Shown here: piece by piece, positions 55,201 through 63,435 of the stretch
Layout of the letters: every line of letters starts with the position of its first letter
Numbering within the stretch: position 1 is the first letter of the stretch
From: Sphingobacteriia bacterium 24-36-13
GTDB lineage: Bacteria; Bacteroidota; Bacteroidia; Chitinophagales; Chitinophagaceae
Assembly (NCBI GenBank): GCA_002281875.1
Contig: NCHN01000012.1
Location: 1 to 64,000, forward strand
Length of the DNA: 64,000 bases
Direction: 5' to 3'
Made by a program: the position numbers and the translations under genes
The notes under the pieces: generated by a model
What the model saw: the letters and a program-made list of their open reading frames with translations, nothing else
The model's database searches: none
Told to the model about the DNA's origin: nothing

Positions 55201-55258
55201 CGGAACCATGTTCCAGATAATGCAGAGAGATTTTATGAAGTTCAATGCCAATAAGTAA
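52241..55258 (+). CDS. hsdR: Type I restriction endonuclease subunit R
   Basis: The 1005-residue protein has the full HsdR layout. The N-terminal PD-(D/E)XK nuclease has Asp142, then Glu156-x-Lys158 in FINGLPIITFELKN. The SF2 translocase motor has Walker A HSAGSGKSNS (residues 311-320), IIDEAHSSQSG, FTATPKNKT, and motif VI-like QTLSRLNRT. A C-terminal helical domain contacts HsdM. It pumps and cuts unmethylated DNA. All key residues appear present. The gap to the next gene start is 25 bases. Confidence 0.95.
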   Translation: MKTDTSEKGLEALIAAYLCDTIAGNSYQLRQNTQYNRVECVDEELLFSFLEATQEKAVLKLQTIHGGNYRSKILYRLNSQIKLLGIIEVLRKGITDNNVKLKFFYDKPVSNLNQQDTELYNKNIFSVTRQVHYSTQNENSLDMVVFINGLPIITFELKNELTKQNVKDAIKQYKTSRDSKEELFRLGRCMVHFAVDTEQVWMTTHLKNGSTYFLPFNKGHNNGAGNPPNSSGIKTDYLWKEILTKDSLTNIIQNYVQLFEEEVEKILPDGKIKKEKVKKLIFPRYHQLFAVNSLLQNAKLNGAGRRYLIQHSAGSGKSNSISWLAHQLVGLFDNSNTNTVFDTVIVVTDRKVLDAQIRNNIKQFEQVKGVVEAITEGSKQLKTALEEGKKIIITTIQKFPYIVNEIGELPGNKFAIIIDEAHSSQSGNTAGKLNETLAKDFEKVQVDGDEYIFVDKDQYDELTSEDLVVDIVKGRKMLTNASYFAFTATPKNKTLELFGERFNDNGKEKFRAFHLYSMKQAIEENFIRDVLENYTTYQSFYGLYKRIEDDPLFDKVKAQKKLRIYVESHDLAIEKKTAIMIEHFMDSVIKRKKINGLAKAMLVTSSRKNAVKYKKAFDRYLADTGNPFKAIVAFSGEIDGQTEASLNGFSSSAIPDEFKKSEYRFLIVANKYQTGFDQPLLHTMYVDKKLGGVNAVQTLSRLNRTTAGKTDTFVLDFANKAEDIKKSFDPFYETTILGEATDPNKLFDLQSALDAFQVYTPEQVQEFSQRLITNVPVDQLHSILDAAAEVFRSHLNEEQQEDFRAKCKTYVRLYVFLAQIVPFINPYLERLYLFLNHLQNKLGRQREEDLAQGILDNIDMENLRYQLEATTNIALEQGDELKPIPTEMRGGVAEPEMEYLSNIVKAFNDRFGTAFTNEDKVKKMTEDLMQDVANDSEFVNAFQHSDTQNARITFEDVLKRKLIDHIETNFEVFKEYNDNKEFRDFFAGTMFQIMQRDFMKFNANK

Positions 55259-55283
55259 GCGTTTAAAAAATAATAAATTGAAA

Positions 55284-56312
55284 ATGAGTGATACACCACA
55301 ACATAGCGACATCATATTTTACAACACCCCCACAGGTGATGTGAAAATTGAGGTGATTTTTAATGACGAAACCTTTTGGCTCACTCAAAAGCGGATGGCG
55401 GAATTGTTTGGTGTGGAAGTTCCTGCTATCAACAAACACCTCAGTAATATTTACGAAACGGGCGAACTGGACGAAAAGGCAACTATTTCCATTTTGGAAA
55501 CAGTTCAGCAGGAAGGCACCCGGATGGTAAAGAGGAATGTGGAGTTTTACAATCTGGATGCCATAATAGCCGTTGGCTATAGGGTAAACAGCCATCAAGC
55601 CACTCAGTTCCGCATTTGGGCTACTAAAACCCTTAGAGAGTTCATTATCAAGGGTTTTGTATTGGACGATGAAAGGCTTAAACAAGGAAAACGCTTTGGC
55701 AAGGACTACTTTGACGAACTTTTGGAACGCATCCGGGAGATTCGGGCAAGTGAAAGGCGTTTCTACCTCAAAATAACCGACATCTACGAACAGTGTAGTA
55801 TCGACTATAACAAGGATGCAGAAATAACCCAAAAATTCTTTAAAACGGTTCAGAACAAGTTGCATTGGGCCATTACTGGCAAAACAGCAGCAGAACTGAT
55901 TGCAGACCGAGCCGATGCTTCTCAGCCCAATATGGGCTTAACCACCTGGAAGAATGCCCCCAAAGGTAAAATCCTGAAAACAGATATTGGAACAGCCAAA
56001 AATTACCTGCAGGAAAAGGAAATCAAAGAACTGGAACGTATCGTTACAATGTACCTCGATTTTGCTGAACTGCAAGCCGAAAGACAGATCCCGATGAAAA
56101 TGGCAGATTGGGTTACCCGTTTGGATGCATTCCTTCAATTCAATGAATACCAGATTTTAAAAGATGCAGGTAAAGTGAGCCATGAAGTAGCCATGAAATT
56201 GGCAGAGAAAGAATATGAAAAATTCAGAATAATTCAGGATAGAAATTTTGAAAGTGATTTTGAAAAAGAAGTAAAAAAGATAACCGATAAACCAAAAAAG
56301 AAAAAGAAATAA
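55284..56312 (+). CDS. rhuM: RhuM-family protein
   Basis: From the ATG at 55284 the protein has 342 residues. The N-terminal half is the Bro/RhuM DNA-binding-like region (DETFWLTQKRMAELFGVEVP, then NVEFYNLDAIIAVGYRVNSH and FRIWATKTLREFIIKGFVLD). The C-terminal half is helical and ends in a poly-Lys tail. RhuM was named in a Salmonella pathogenicity island, and homologues are frequent inside type I restriction loci. The molecular role is not established. The stop is directly followed by the Argonaute ATG with no spacing, so the two are likely coupled. Confidence 0.87.
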   Translation: MSDTPQHSDIIFYNTPTGDVKIEVIFNDETFWLTQKRMAELFGVEVPAINKHLSNIYETGELDEKATISILETVQQEGTRMVKRNVEFYNLDAIIAVGYRVNSHQATQFRIWATKTLREFIIKGFVLDDERLKQGKRFGKDYFDELLERIREIRASERRFYLKITDIYEQCSIDYNKDAEITQKFFKTVQNKLHWAITGKTAAELIADRADASQPNMGLTTWKNAPKGKILKTDIGTAKNYLQEKEIKELERIVTMYLDFAELQAERQIPMKMADWVTRLDAFLQFNEYQILKDAGKVSHEVAMKLAEKEYEKFRIIQDRNFESDFEKEVKKITDKPKKKKK

Positions 56313-58391
56313 ATGCAGCAAGATTTACTCTTAAATATCATTCCTTTCAATCCTCCGGCAGGTAATCAAACTTTTGCATTCTACAGGCAGAAGCAGCCTG
56401 GCTTTTATCCGGTGTTTAAGGGTGATTTGCAAGGGCTTCTTGATGATAAGTTTTCTGCATTGGAATTGCTGGAATTAGAAAAGCTATACACCGATTTTCA
56501 GCCACCCAGAGAAGAAGCAATCCTTTTGGACATTGATTTATCGGTTAGCACCCGTTTTGCCAATCATTACTACCGCTACCTGATACGAAAGCACTTTGAA
56601 GGAATTGCAGACATCATGCATCAGGACTTCACCAGTGAAACAGAAGTATGGTTTCACAGTCCTGAAAAGAGTACCTCCAAATACAAAGTGTATAACCAGT
56701 TTACACTCAAAGTTCAATATGGCAGGGTAACAGATACACCCGAGTTGGTACTTTCTTACGATGGTACAACTAAAGTATTTGCAAAGCCGGTTTCCGAGAT
56801 TTACAACTTCAATACCAACCTGTACAATTGGATAGTTTGCAATGGTGTTATCTATAAATGGAAGTTCAGACCACAGGAGGTAATCAATCAACCACAGAAT
56901 TGTTACCCTATTTTAAGCAACGAACTCAAACCGCATTTAGAAATTGCCTTTGATGTACCGGACTTAAAAAACCGCTATCCAAAATACTTGGATATTCTAC
57001 AAGATTTTTACAGCAAGTATCTCAACACACCGGCATTTCGCAAAATCATTCCTATAACCGAGGAAGGCTTTTATCGGCCAAAGGCAGAGCAGCACCGTGT
57101 TATCAATTCAAGCTCCAACGATTTGTTGTATGCCGGAGGTAGAACAGGGAAAGAACCCAAGAAAGATTTTAAGTCAAAAGGTCCTTACCAATTGCCGCAG
57201 AAGCCCAGCAACTTCAAATTCTTTTTCATTTATCAAAAGGCAGACAAACCTACTGCGGTAACTGAACTGTACAGGTATTTACATAGTGGTTGGAAAGACG
57301 ACCGTTTCCCTTTCCCCAAAATGCAGGACTACATCAAAGTTCCTTTTGAGTTAGACATTTCAAAGAATGTAGAATTTGATACCGTTGAAAATGCAGTAGC
57401 CAGTGTTCGCAATGCTGTAAAGAACGCAGATTGGCAACCTGATACGCAATACATGGCACTCTTTGTAAACCCAGTGCCTAAATTAGAGAAGGACGATGGC
57501 AAAAAGAACATCTACTATAAGATCAAAGAAATCCTTTTGTATGAAGGTGTGCTTTCACAAGTAATCAAAAGCGAACACCTGTACAAAAACGGTAAGCCTA
57601 ATTCTTTCTTCAATACATTCCTTCCACACATAGAAATTGCCATGCTGGCAAAATTGGGTGGTGTACCCTGGAGGCTGAACAGACCAACCAACAATGAGCT
57701 TATTGTGGGTGTGGGTGCATTCTATTCTGTTACCCGAAAATCAAGGTTTGTAGGTTCGGCTTTCTGTTTCAATAACGAGGGAATTTTCAAAGGCTTTGAT
57801 TGCTTTAAAGGAGATGATACCATTAGCCTTGCAGGTTCCATCAGGGAAGCGGTAGCAAAGTTTATAGCCGTCAATTATACAGCTTCAAGGTTGGTTATTC
57901 ACTTCTATAAAGACATAGGGAAAAAGGAATTAGAACCCATCCTGCGGACTTTACACACATTAGGCTTGAACATTCCTGTTATTGTAGTTACAATCAATAA
58001 AACAGAAAGCAAAGAGTTGTTAGGCTTTGATGTGAGCGATGCGGAGAACTTAATGCCTTACAGCGGAACAATTGTAAAAGTGGGCAAATCCGAATACCTG
58101 CTATTCAACAATACCCGATACGATGCAACCTCAAAGCCTGCACAAAAGGAATATCACTTTCCGGTGAAGATTGCTTTATCCTCAACAGTGGAAGGCATGT
58201 TAGATGATATGAACTTGGTAGAGCAGCTAATAGACCAGGTTTATCAGTTCAGCCGCATGTATTGGAAAAGCACCAACCAGCAGAGTTTGCCGGTTACCAT
58301 CAAGTACCCTGAAATGGTGGCCGAGATTTACCCCTATTTCCAACACGACAAACTGCCTGACTTTGGTAAGGAGAGTCTTTGGTTTTTATAA
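56313..58391 (+). CDS. Long prokaryotic Argonaute with degenerate PIWI site
   Basis: The 692-residue protein has long-Argonaute length. An N/PAZ-like region (residues 1-330) contains FTLKVQYGRVTDTPELVLSY. The MID domain follows with Tyr401-x3-Lys405-x10-Gln416, matching the YK-type 5'-phosphate pocket known from RsAgo. The PIWI domain begins with KLGGVPWRLNR and ends with QLIDQVYQFSRMYWKSTNQQ and SLPVTIKYPEMVAE, a characteristic Argonaute C terminus. The expected catalytic Asp positions read Gly468 (LIVGVGAF), Tyr532 (VIHFYK) and Pro666-Glu667 (IKYPE), so slicing is probably lost. It likely binds guide and target and signals to a partner. It directly follows rhuM and precedes the kinase-helicase gene by 36 bases. 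Confidence 0.9.
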   Translation: MQQDLLLNIIPFNPPAGNQTFAFYRQKQPGFYPVFKGDLQGLLDDKFSALELLELEKLYTDFQPPREEAILLDIDLSVSTRFANHYYRYLIRKHFEGIADIMHQDFTSETEVWFHSPEKSTSKYKVYNQFTLKVQYGRVTDTPELVLSYDGTTKVFAKPVSEIYNFNTNLYNWIVCNGVIYKWKFRPQEVINQPQNCYPILSNELKPHLEIAFDVPDLKNRYPKYLDILQDFYSKYLNTPAFRKIIPITEEGFYRPKAEQHRVINSSSNDLLYAGGRTGKEPKKDFKSKGPYQLPQKPSNFKFFFIYQKADKPTAVTELYRYLHSGWKDDRFPFPKMQDYIKVPFELDISKNVEFDTVENAVASVRNAVKNADWQPDTQYMALFVNPVPKLEKDDGKKNIYYKIKEILLYEGVLSQVIKSEHLYKNGKPNSFFNTFLPHIEIAMLAKLGGVPWRLNRPTNNELIVGVGAFYSVTRKSRFVGSAFCFNNEGIFKGFDCFKGDDTISLAGSIREAVAKFIAVNYTASRLVIHFYKDIGKKELEPILRTLHTLGLNIPVIVVTINKTESKELLGFDVSDAENLMPYSGTIVKVGKSEYLLFNNTRYDATSKPAQKEYHFPVKIALSSTVEGMLDDMNLVEQLIDQVYQFSRMYWKSTNQQSLPVTIKYPEMVAEIYPYFQHDKLPDFGKESLWFL

Positions 58392-58427
58392 AAGCCTTGA
58401 ATAACAATCTGAATTAACAAGCACATC

Positions 58428-61400
58428 ATGGAAATGAACTTGGAAAAAATAGGAGCTTACCTTAGGGTTAGCGAGATAACAGAAACCAACAATGCATATT
58501 TATTCGATGTGCAAGGTCCTGATGCAAAAATCTATTTTGCAAAAGTGCCAAAGAATTTAGATGCCAGCAGTTCAGCAGCTCGGCAGTTTAGTTCTGTATC
58601 CCGTCATCTAAAGAAAATCAATAGTGAGTTTATCAATAAAGTAATTGATTCAGGCGATGAGGCTACTGCCGGTTGTTATTTTATGATATTGGAAAAGATT
58701 GATAATGGTAAAACACTGGAACAATTTGTTGCTGCTGAAAATGAAGTATCTCCCCAATACCTAAAATACATTCTACAAGTTTTGTATAACTGTTCGGAAG
58801 CGTTAGACCTTGCAGCTTCAAAGAATATATTTCATAAGGATATCCACCCAAGAAATATCCTGATTACGGAAGATAGAAAACCAGTAATAATTGATTTTGG
58901 AATATCATTACTGGAGCACACTATTTCAAAAAGGCCAACAGAAAATGAATACACTACACGCTTTTCAGCACCTGAGTACATAAGGAAGGAAGAATCAAAA
59001 CTTCAAAGTCGTACTGATTTTTATTCATTATCCCTCTGTGTTTTGTATTCTTTACTTGGCCATCAGTTATTCTACGAAGACGAGAATAATGAAAGCAGAT
59101 TGCAAAAAGTGGTCAACCTTTATAAATCCTATCTTTCTGAAAATGGTCTAAAGCAGTTTCAGGAAGTTTTCAGGAAGTCGTTTGATTCAGACCACAATAA
59201 AAGATATTTCAGATACACAGAGTTGAGAGATGCAATCAATTCATTGTTTGAAGTAATCAACCACACACCAGATAAACCATTTGCATTACATTTTGAACCG
59301 GGCATCAATCCCGTTGAATTTATTCGAGAAATTAACAGCGAAGGTGTTTTTATCGCAGTGAATGAATTACGACATCAGGTTCATAAGAATGTAATTGCAA
59401 AAATAGCATCAACTAATTTTTACGTTAACCATTGCTTTTTATCTAATAGAGGCAATTGCCTTGAAATCAAAGGATTCAAGAAAATAGATAACCTTGAGCC
59501 AAACGAACAAAAAAATCATGCATGGATTTTGGCAAATGGGTTTCAATTGTCTGAGGTAAACTTTGTGTCTAAAGAGCCTTCAGATGCGGACTTTCAAAAC
59601 CATTATGATGTTTACAATCTTTTGGAGAAACTATTCATTGATAAACGAGATACTACTCGTTCTGCATTGCAAAGGCAGCCAAGAGAAATACTTCAAACCT
59701 ATAAAACGCTTTTGCAGGAAGAGATCAATTATCTTAGAAATGATGCCTTTAAGGTTAGGTACTCTGAATTTGAGGTAAATTCAAATAATGAGGCAGCTTT
59801 TAAAGTCGTGTTTGACGAAAAGGTTACGATAGAAAAGGTCAATAATTTCCTTAAACGTTCTCAGGCATCTTTCAGAAAGGGTACAGAAATATCACTTTGC
59901 AGTAGTGAAGATGAACAAGGTACAAAATCAAAACAAAGCATTGGTTTTAGTACCCGTTACGACAGTAGAACCAATAAATTATTTGTCAAGGATTTTCCGA
60001 TTTCTAAAAAAGAGGAAGTAGCAGTCAAAGGTTTTTTAATTGAGGATACTTCACTTCTTGAAATACAATACAAGCGTCAGCTTAATGCTATTAAGAATTA
60101 CGAGAACGATAATATTACAAACTCCCAACTCAGGAGGTATTTGTTTCAACCTGAAAATCTAAAGCAATTAGCAGATGAGGTTGGGGAGCTTGATGCAGAA
60201 CTTAATGTCATTTCAACTGAGAAGAATGGTAAACCAGTTCAGTTTCAGGATGCTCAGAAGTTTGCAATTTTAAAATCTCTATATCGTCCACCAATAACTC
60301 TTATTCAAGGCCCTCCGGGTACTGGTAAAACAACAGTAATTACAGAACTCATAAAGCAGATACTTGCTAAGGATAAGCAGTCTAAGATTCTCATAACATC
60401 GCAAACCAACCTTGCGGTTGACAATGTGCTTTCCAGAATGGTTGATGTTCCAGGTGTAAATTTTATTAGGTTGGGTAGAAACATTGAAGATGCCGTTATT
60501 GACAGCCACTCTTTTGATAAAAAACTGAATCTATGGGCTCGAAAAACTAAGGGTAATTGTGAGAAGAATTTCGCAGCACAAAAAAAACAGGCACTATCTC
60601 AGGAGAAGAACATATCCCCATTTTTGAACCTCATTTTACAGGAAATAAATAAGAAACAATCTTGGGATATTACTAAGAAGTACTTAAAGCAAGTTCTAAC
60701 AGGTCATTTTGCAAAGGGTTTTGAGAGTTTGGTTGAGCATATTGATAACAAGCAAAATTTTGAGGCTGAGCTTTCTAAGTATATTGGAGATGAGCATGTG
60801 TTTCTTAACAAACTTGAGCTTCTAAAGCGTAAGTGGATTTCAATACTATCGAATATTGAAAATAAGGACGAACTAAAATCGAAATACATATCCAGCATCA
60901 ATATAGTTGGTGCAACTGCTAATCACATAGCTGCCGGTATGTACAAGGATTTTAAGTTTGAGTTTGATTATGTTATCATGGATGAAGCTGCAAAGGCTAC
61001 ACCTGCTGAAACGTTGGTTCCTATAAACATGGCACATAATCTTGTACTTGTTGGTGACCATGAGCAGTTGCCTCCTTTAGTAACAGCAACAGAAGCAGTG
61101 AAAAAACAGGTACAGGCGAAATTGAATAATGAGGGTGAAATGGTAGACTTTGACAAAATCTACTATGACCAGCCAAGTTTATTCCAAATTATGTATGATG
61201 GTTCACCGGAAGAGTATAAAGAAATGCTTGATCTGCAATTTAGAATGCCTAAACAGATTGGCGATATAATTTCAAGTTTAGTATACCACAACAAATTAAA
61301 ATCTACAGAAAAGAGTGGGAAGCCTCACAACATAAAATTAAAGGCAACCACTTCAATGTTTATGTGCGACATAAACAAATATCCTGACCGTTTCCACAGA

Positions 61401-61934
61401 ATTGATCCTGTCAGTAGGTCATCATACAATCCTGTAAGTGCGAAAGCAATAACTGAAATACTTACAAAAATTGATAATATCCCAGAAATCTTCACTGAAT
61501 CTGAAAATGATAAGCCGTATGAAGTTGGTGTAATTACTGGCTATGGTAAGCAAGCTGAGTATTTAAGTAATGAAATCGAGAATGCTTATTTCAAAAATTT
61601 GCAATTGAACAAGAATCTTACAATTGCTACTGTTGATAGTTTTCAGGGTTCAGAAAAGGATATTATCATTTATGACATTGTCCGTAGTGCAAAAGCGAAG
61701 GATAACACCGGGTTGGGTTTCCTCGAAATGCCTAACAGAATAAATGTGGCTTTAACAAGGGTAAAACGCCTTCTTATTGTTGTGGGTGATGCAGATTACA
61801 TTTTAAACGTTAATCCAAGTTTTTCCTGGATCTCAAATAATCCTCAAAAGCCTTTGTTATTGAAGGAGTTTGTATCTCAATTGCACAAAGCTGGATTTAT
61901 CTATAATAGCCTAAATGAAATATTCTATGAATAA
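58428..61934 (+). CDS. mkoA: Ser/Thr kinase-SF1 helicase fusion (Mokosh type I MkoA-like)
   Basis: The 1168-residue protein has an N-terminal protein kinase domain (about residues 10-285). Its catalytic loop is HKDIHPRN (Asp138, Asn143), DFG starts at residue 156, and an APE-like SAPEYIR follows. The C-terminal part is a Upf1/Mov10-type (COG1112) SF1 helicase: Walker A GPPGTGKT at 628-635, DEAA at 852, GDHEQLPPLV, TVDSFQGSEKD and INVALTRVKRLLIVVGD. Both enzymes look active. From memory, Mokosh type I pairs such a kinase-helicase with a PLD nuclease gene, which is what follows here. Substrates could be RNA or DNA. Confidence 0.85.
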   Translation: MEMNLEKIGAYLRVSEITETNNAYLFDVQGPDAKIYFAKVPKNLDASSSAARQFSSVSRHLKKINSEFINKVIDSGDEATAGCYFMILEKIDNGKTLEQFVAAENEVSPQYLKYILQVLYNCSEALDLAASKNIFHKDIHPRNILITEDRKPVIIDFGISLLEHTISKRPTENEYTTRFSAPEYIRKEESKLQSRTDFYSLSLCVLYSLLGHQLFYEDENNESRLQKVVNLYKSYLSENGLKQFQEVFRKSFDSDHNKRYFRYTELRDAINSLFEVINHTPDKPFALHFEPGINPVEFIREINSEGVFIAVNELRHQVHKNVIAKIASTNFYVNHCFLSNRGNCLEIKGFKKIDNLEPNEQKNHAWILANGFQLSEVNFVSKEPSDADFQNHYDVYNLLEKLFIDKRDTTRSALQRQPREILQTYKTLLQEEINYLRNDAFKVRYSEFEVNSNNEAAFKVVFDEKVTIEKVNNFLKRSQASFRKGTEISLCSSEDEQGTKSKQSIGFSTRYDSRTNKLFVKDFPISKKEEVAVKGFLIEDTSLLEIQYKRQLNAIKNYENDNITNSQLRRYLFQPENLKQLADEVGELDAELNVISTEKNGKPVQFQDAQKFAILKSLYRPPITLIQGPPGTGKTTVITELIKQILAKDKQSKILITSQTNLAVDNVLSRMVDVPGVNFIRLGRNIEDAVIDSHSFDKKLNLWARKTKGNCEKNFAAQKKQALSQEKNISPFLNLILQEINKKQSWDITKKYLKQVLTGHFAKGFESLVEHIDNKQNFEAELSKYIGDEHVFLNKLELLKRKWISILSNIENKDELKSKYISSINIVGATANHIAAGMYKDFKFEFDYVIMDEAAKATPAETLVPINMAHNLVLVGDHEQLPPLVTATEAVKKQVQAKLNNEGEMVDFDKIYYDQPSLFQIMYDGSPEEYKEMLDLQFRMPKQIGDIISSLVYHNKLKSTEKSGKPHNIKLKATTSMFMCDINKYPDRFHRIDPVSRSSYNPVSAKAITEILTKIDNIPEIFTESENDKPYEVGVITGYGKQAEYLSNEIENAYFKNLQLNKNLTIATVDSFQGSEKDIIIYDIVRSAKAKDNTGLGFLEMPNRINVALTRVKRLLIVVGDADYILNVNPSFSWISNNPQKPLLLKEFVSQLHKAGFIYNSLNEIFYE

Positions 61935-63378
61935 TCAGAAAGGAAATAATCAAAAGCAGCATAAGGTGCAATACAACAAAGGGCAAAAGCACTTTAAGAA
62001 CCCGAAAATAGCACACAGCAAATCAAAGAATTTGTCTAAAACGGCTGTGCTATTCGATAATCACAAGGATGATCTCGGTTCGGAATATTCATTAAATGAT
62101 ATTCTTGAAATAGGCTATCCAATTGTTGAAACAACTATTGAAGTCATTTCCTCAGGCAAGCCGAGCGATATACTTCAGGAAGTTCACATTTTGCTTATTG
62201 AGCTGATTAACACTGGTGTTGATTCAAAAGGAGCATTGGCTCAGTTTCTTGGTGTATCGGAAAACGACTTTATACTGGATGAATTATACACCTTATTGGA
62301 AAACGGCATCATAGCCATTTCAGATGAGGAAAAATACAGAGTTACAACGAAAGGAGACATTTTCATTGAGGAAAAGAAGTTTATACCTGTTACAACCCAA
62401 GAGGACTTTAAGTTCTATGTTGATGGTCTTACAAAAGATATTTACTATGAAATGCCATCTGAAACTACCAATACTCCCAATAGACTTGCACCATCAGTAA
62501 AAGTAGATTTTGATTTTATCCAGGAGCAATGGTTGAAAATAAACAAATGCTACACGAGGGCAAATGCTGGCGATAAGGAGATTGTAGATTTAGCTAACTA
62601 CAAACGCAGTATTACTGCAAGAAGGGATTTATTTGTCAAATATTATGTGTTAATATACTATCCTAAGGACAAGTCAGGCAAGAAAATACAATTAAAGGTT
62701 TACAACAGTGAATCGAAGCTGCTCAAATCTCATACAGAATCGTTGAGTTCTTTATACTCTTCAAATAAATATCTGTTTGATTTCACAAATGAACTTGAAG
62801 GCGTTGAGGAATACAAAAAGCTGTTCATTGACGCTGCTGTCCAAATCACCGATGAAAAGTTGACGGGTAAGTATCAAGATATTTCAACTTTCGAGCATAA
62901 GGAACTTATCAAAGAGGCACTTTTCACCGCTGACACAGCGGTTTATATTGAAAGCCCATGGATTAGAAAGGCTACAATGGATTACTTGCCTGCGATGGAG
63001 TTCTTTTTGAAAAAGAAGGACACCAAATTATTTATTGCCTATGGCATAGATTCAAGTTTCAAAAATGCTCCGCACAAAGAGACATTTGAGAAAATCCAAG
63101 AGTTGAAATCAAAATACCCTTCTCGTGTATTTATATTTCACTTGCCAACTCATTTCAAAAACAAGTTCCCTAACCGTGATGGTAGCCACAGAAAAATTCT
63201 AATAAAGGATTTTGAGTATTATATAAAAGGCAGCTACAACTGGCTTTCGTATAGCGGGAATGAAAATGAAAATTACGCAGTAGAAGAAGGTACTCAGTTT
63301 TTTGATAATGTCGAACAGTTTTGGAAAAAGGTGTTCCATGATTACCAATTTGAACTTTCTCTTTTAAACTTTTCGTAA
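61927..63378 (+). CDS. mkoB: PLD-family nuclease (Mokosh MkoB-like)
   Basis: The 483-residue protein (487 if the Met at 61915 is used) starts with a basic, Asn/Gln/Lys-rich tail. An unrecognised middle follows, and the C-terminal PLD-like domain begins near AVYIESPWIRKATMDYLPAM. One HKD motif is present, HRKILIKD followed by GSYNWLSYSGN (His about residue 421 from the second Met). With a single HKD the enzyme should act as a dimer, as do Nuc and Zucchini. The start ATGAATAA overlaps the stop of the kinase-helicase gene, so the two are coupled. Confidence 0.83.
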   Translation: MNNQKGNNQKQHKVQYNKGQKHFKNPKIAHSKSKNLSKTAVLFDNHKDDLGSEYSLNDILEIGYPIVETTIEVISSGKPSDILQEVHILLIELINTGVDSKGALAQFLGVSENDFILDELYTLLENGIIAISDEEKYRVTTKGDIFIEEKKFIPVTTQEDFKFYVDGLTKDIYYEMPSETTNTPNRLAPSVKVDFDFIQEQWLKINKCYTRANAGDKEIVDLANYKRSITARRDLFVKYYVLIYYPKDKSGKKIQLKVYNSESKLLKSHTESLSSLYSSNKYLFDFTNELEGVEEYKKLFIDAAVQITDEKLTGKYQDISTFEHKELIKEALFTADTAVYIESPWIRKATMDYLPAMEFFLKKKDTKLFIAYGIDSSFKNAPHKETFEKIQELKSKYPSRVFIFHLPTHFKNKFPNRDGSHRKILIKDFEYYIKGSYNWLSYSGNENENYAVEEGTQFFDNVEQFWKKVFHDYQFELSLLNFS

Positions 63379-63435
63379 TAGCAAATTTGTATCAAGGTTA
63401 CTGAGGTGGCTGTATGATACATAACAAATAATAAT

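Noticed and set aside
58258-58268. TGTATTGGAAA inside the Argonaute gene, matching 11 bases of the attL core
   Set aside because: It is only a partial match, lies inside a conserved coding motif (MYWK), and lacks the flanking bases of the 18-base core, so it is not attR.
58428-63378. DISARM or BREX interpretation of helicase, kinase and PLD genes
   Set aside because: The helicase is SF1 (Upf1/Mov10-like), not the DUF1998-associated DISARM type, and no BREX methylase, BrxC-like ATPase or alkaline-phosphatase-like gene is present.
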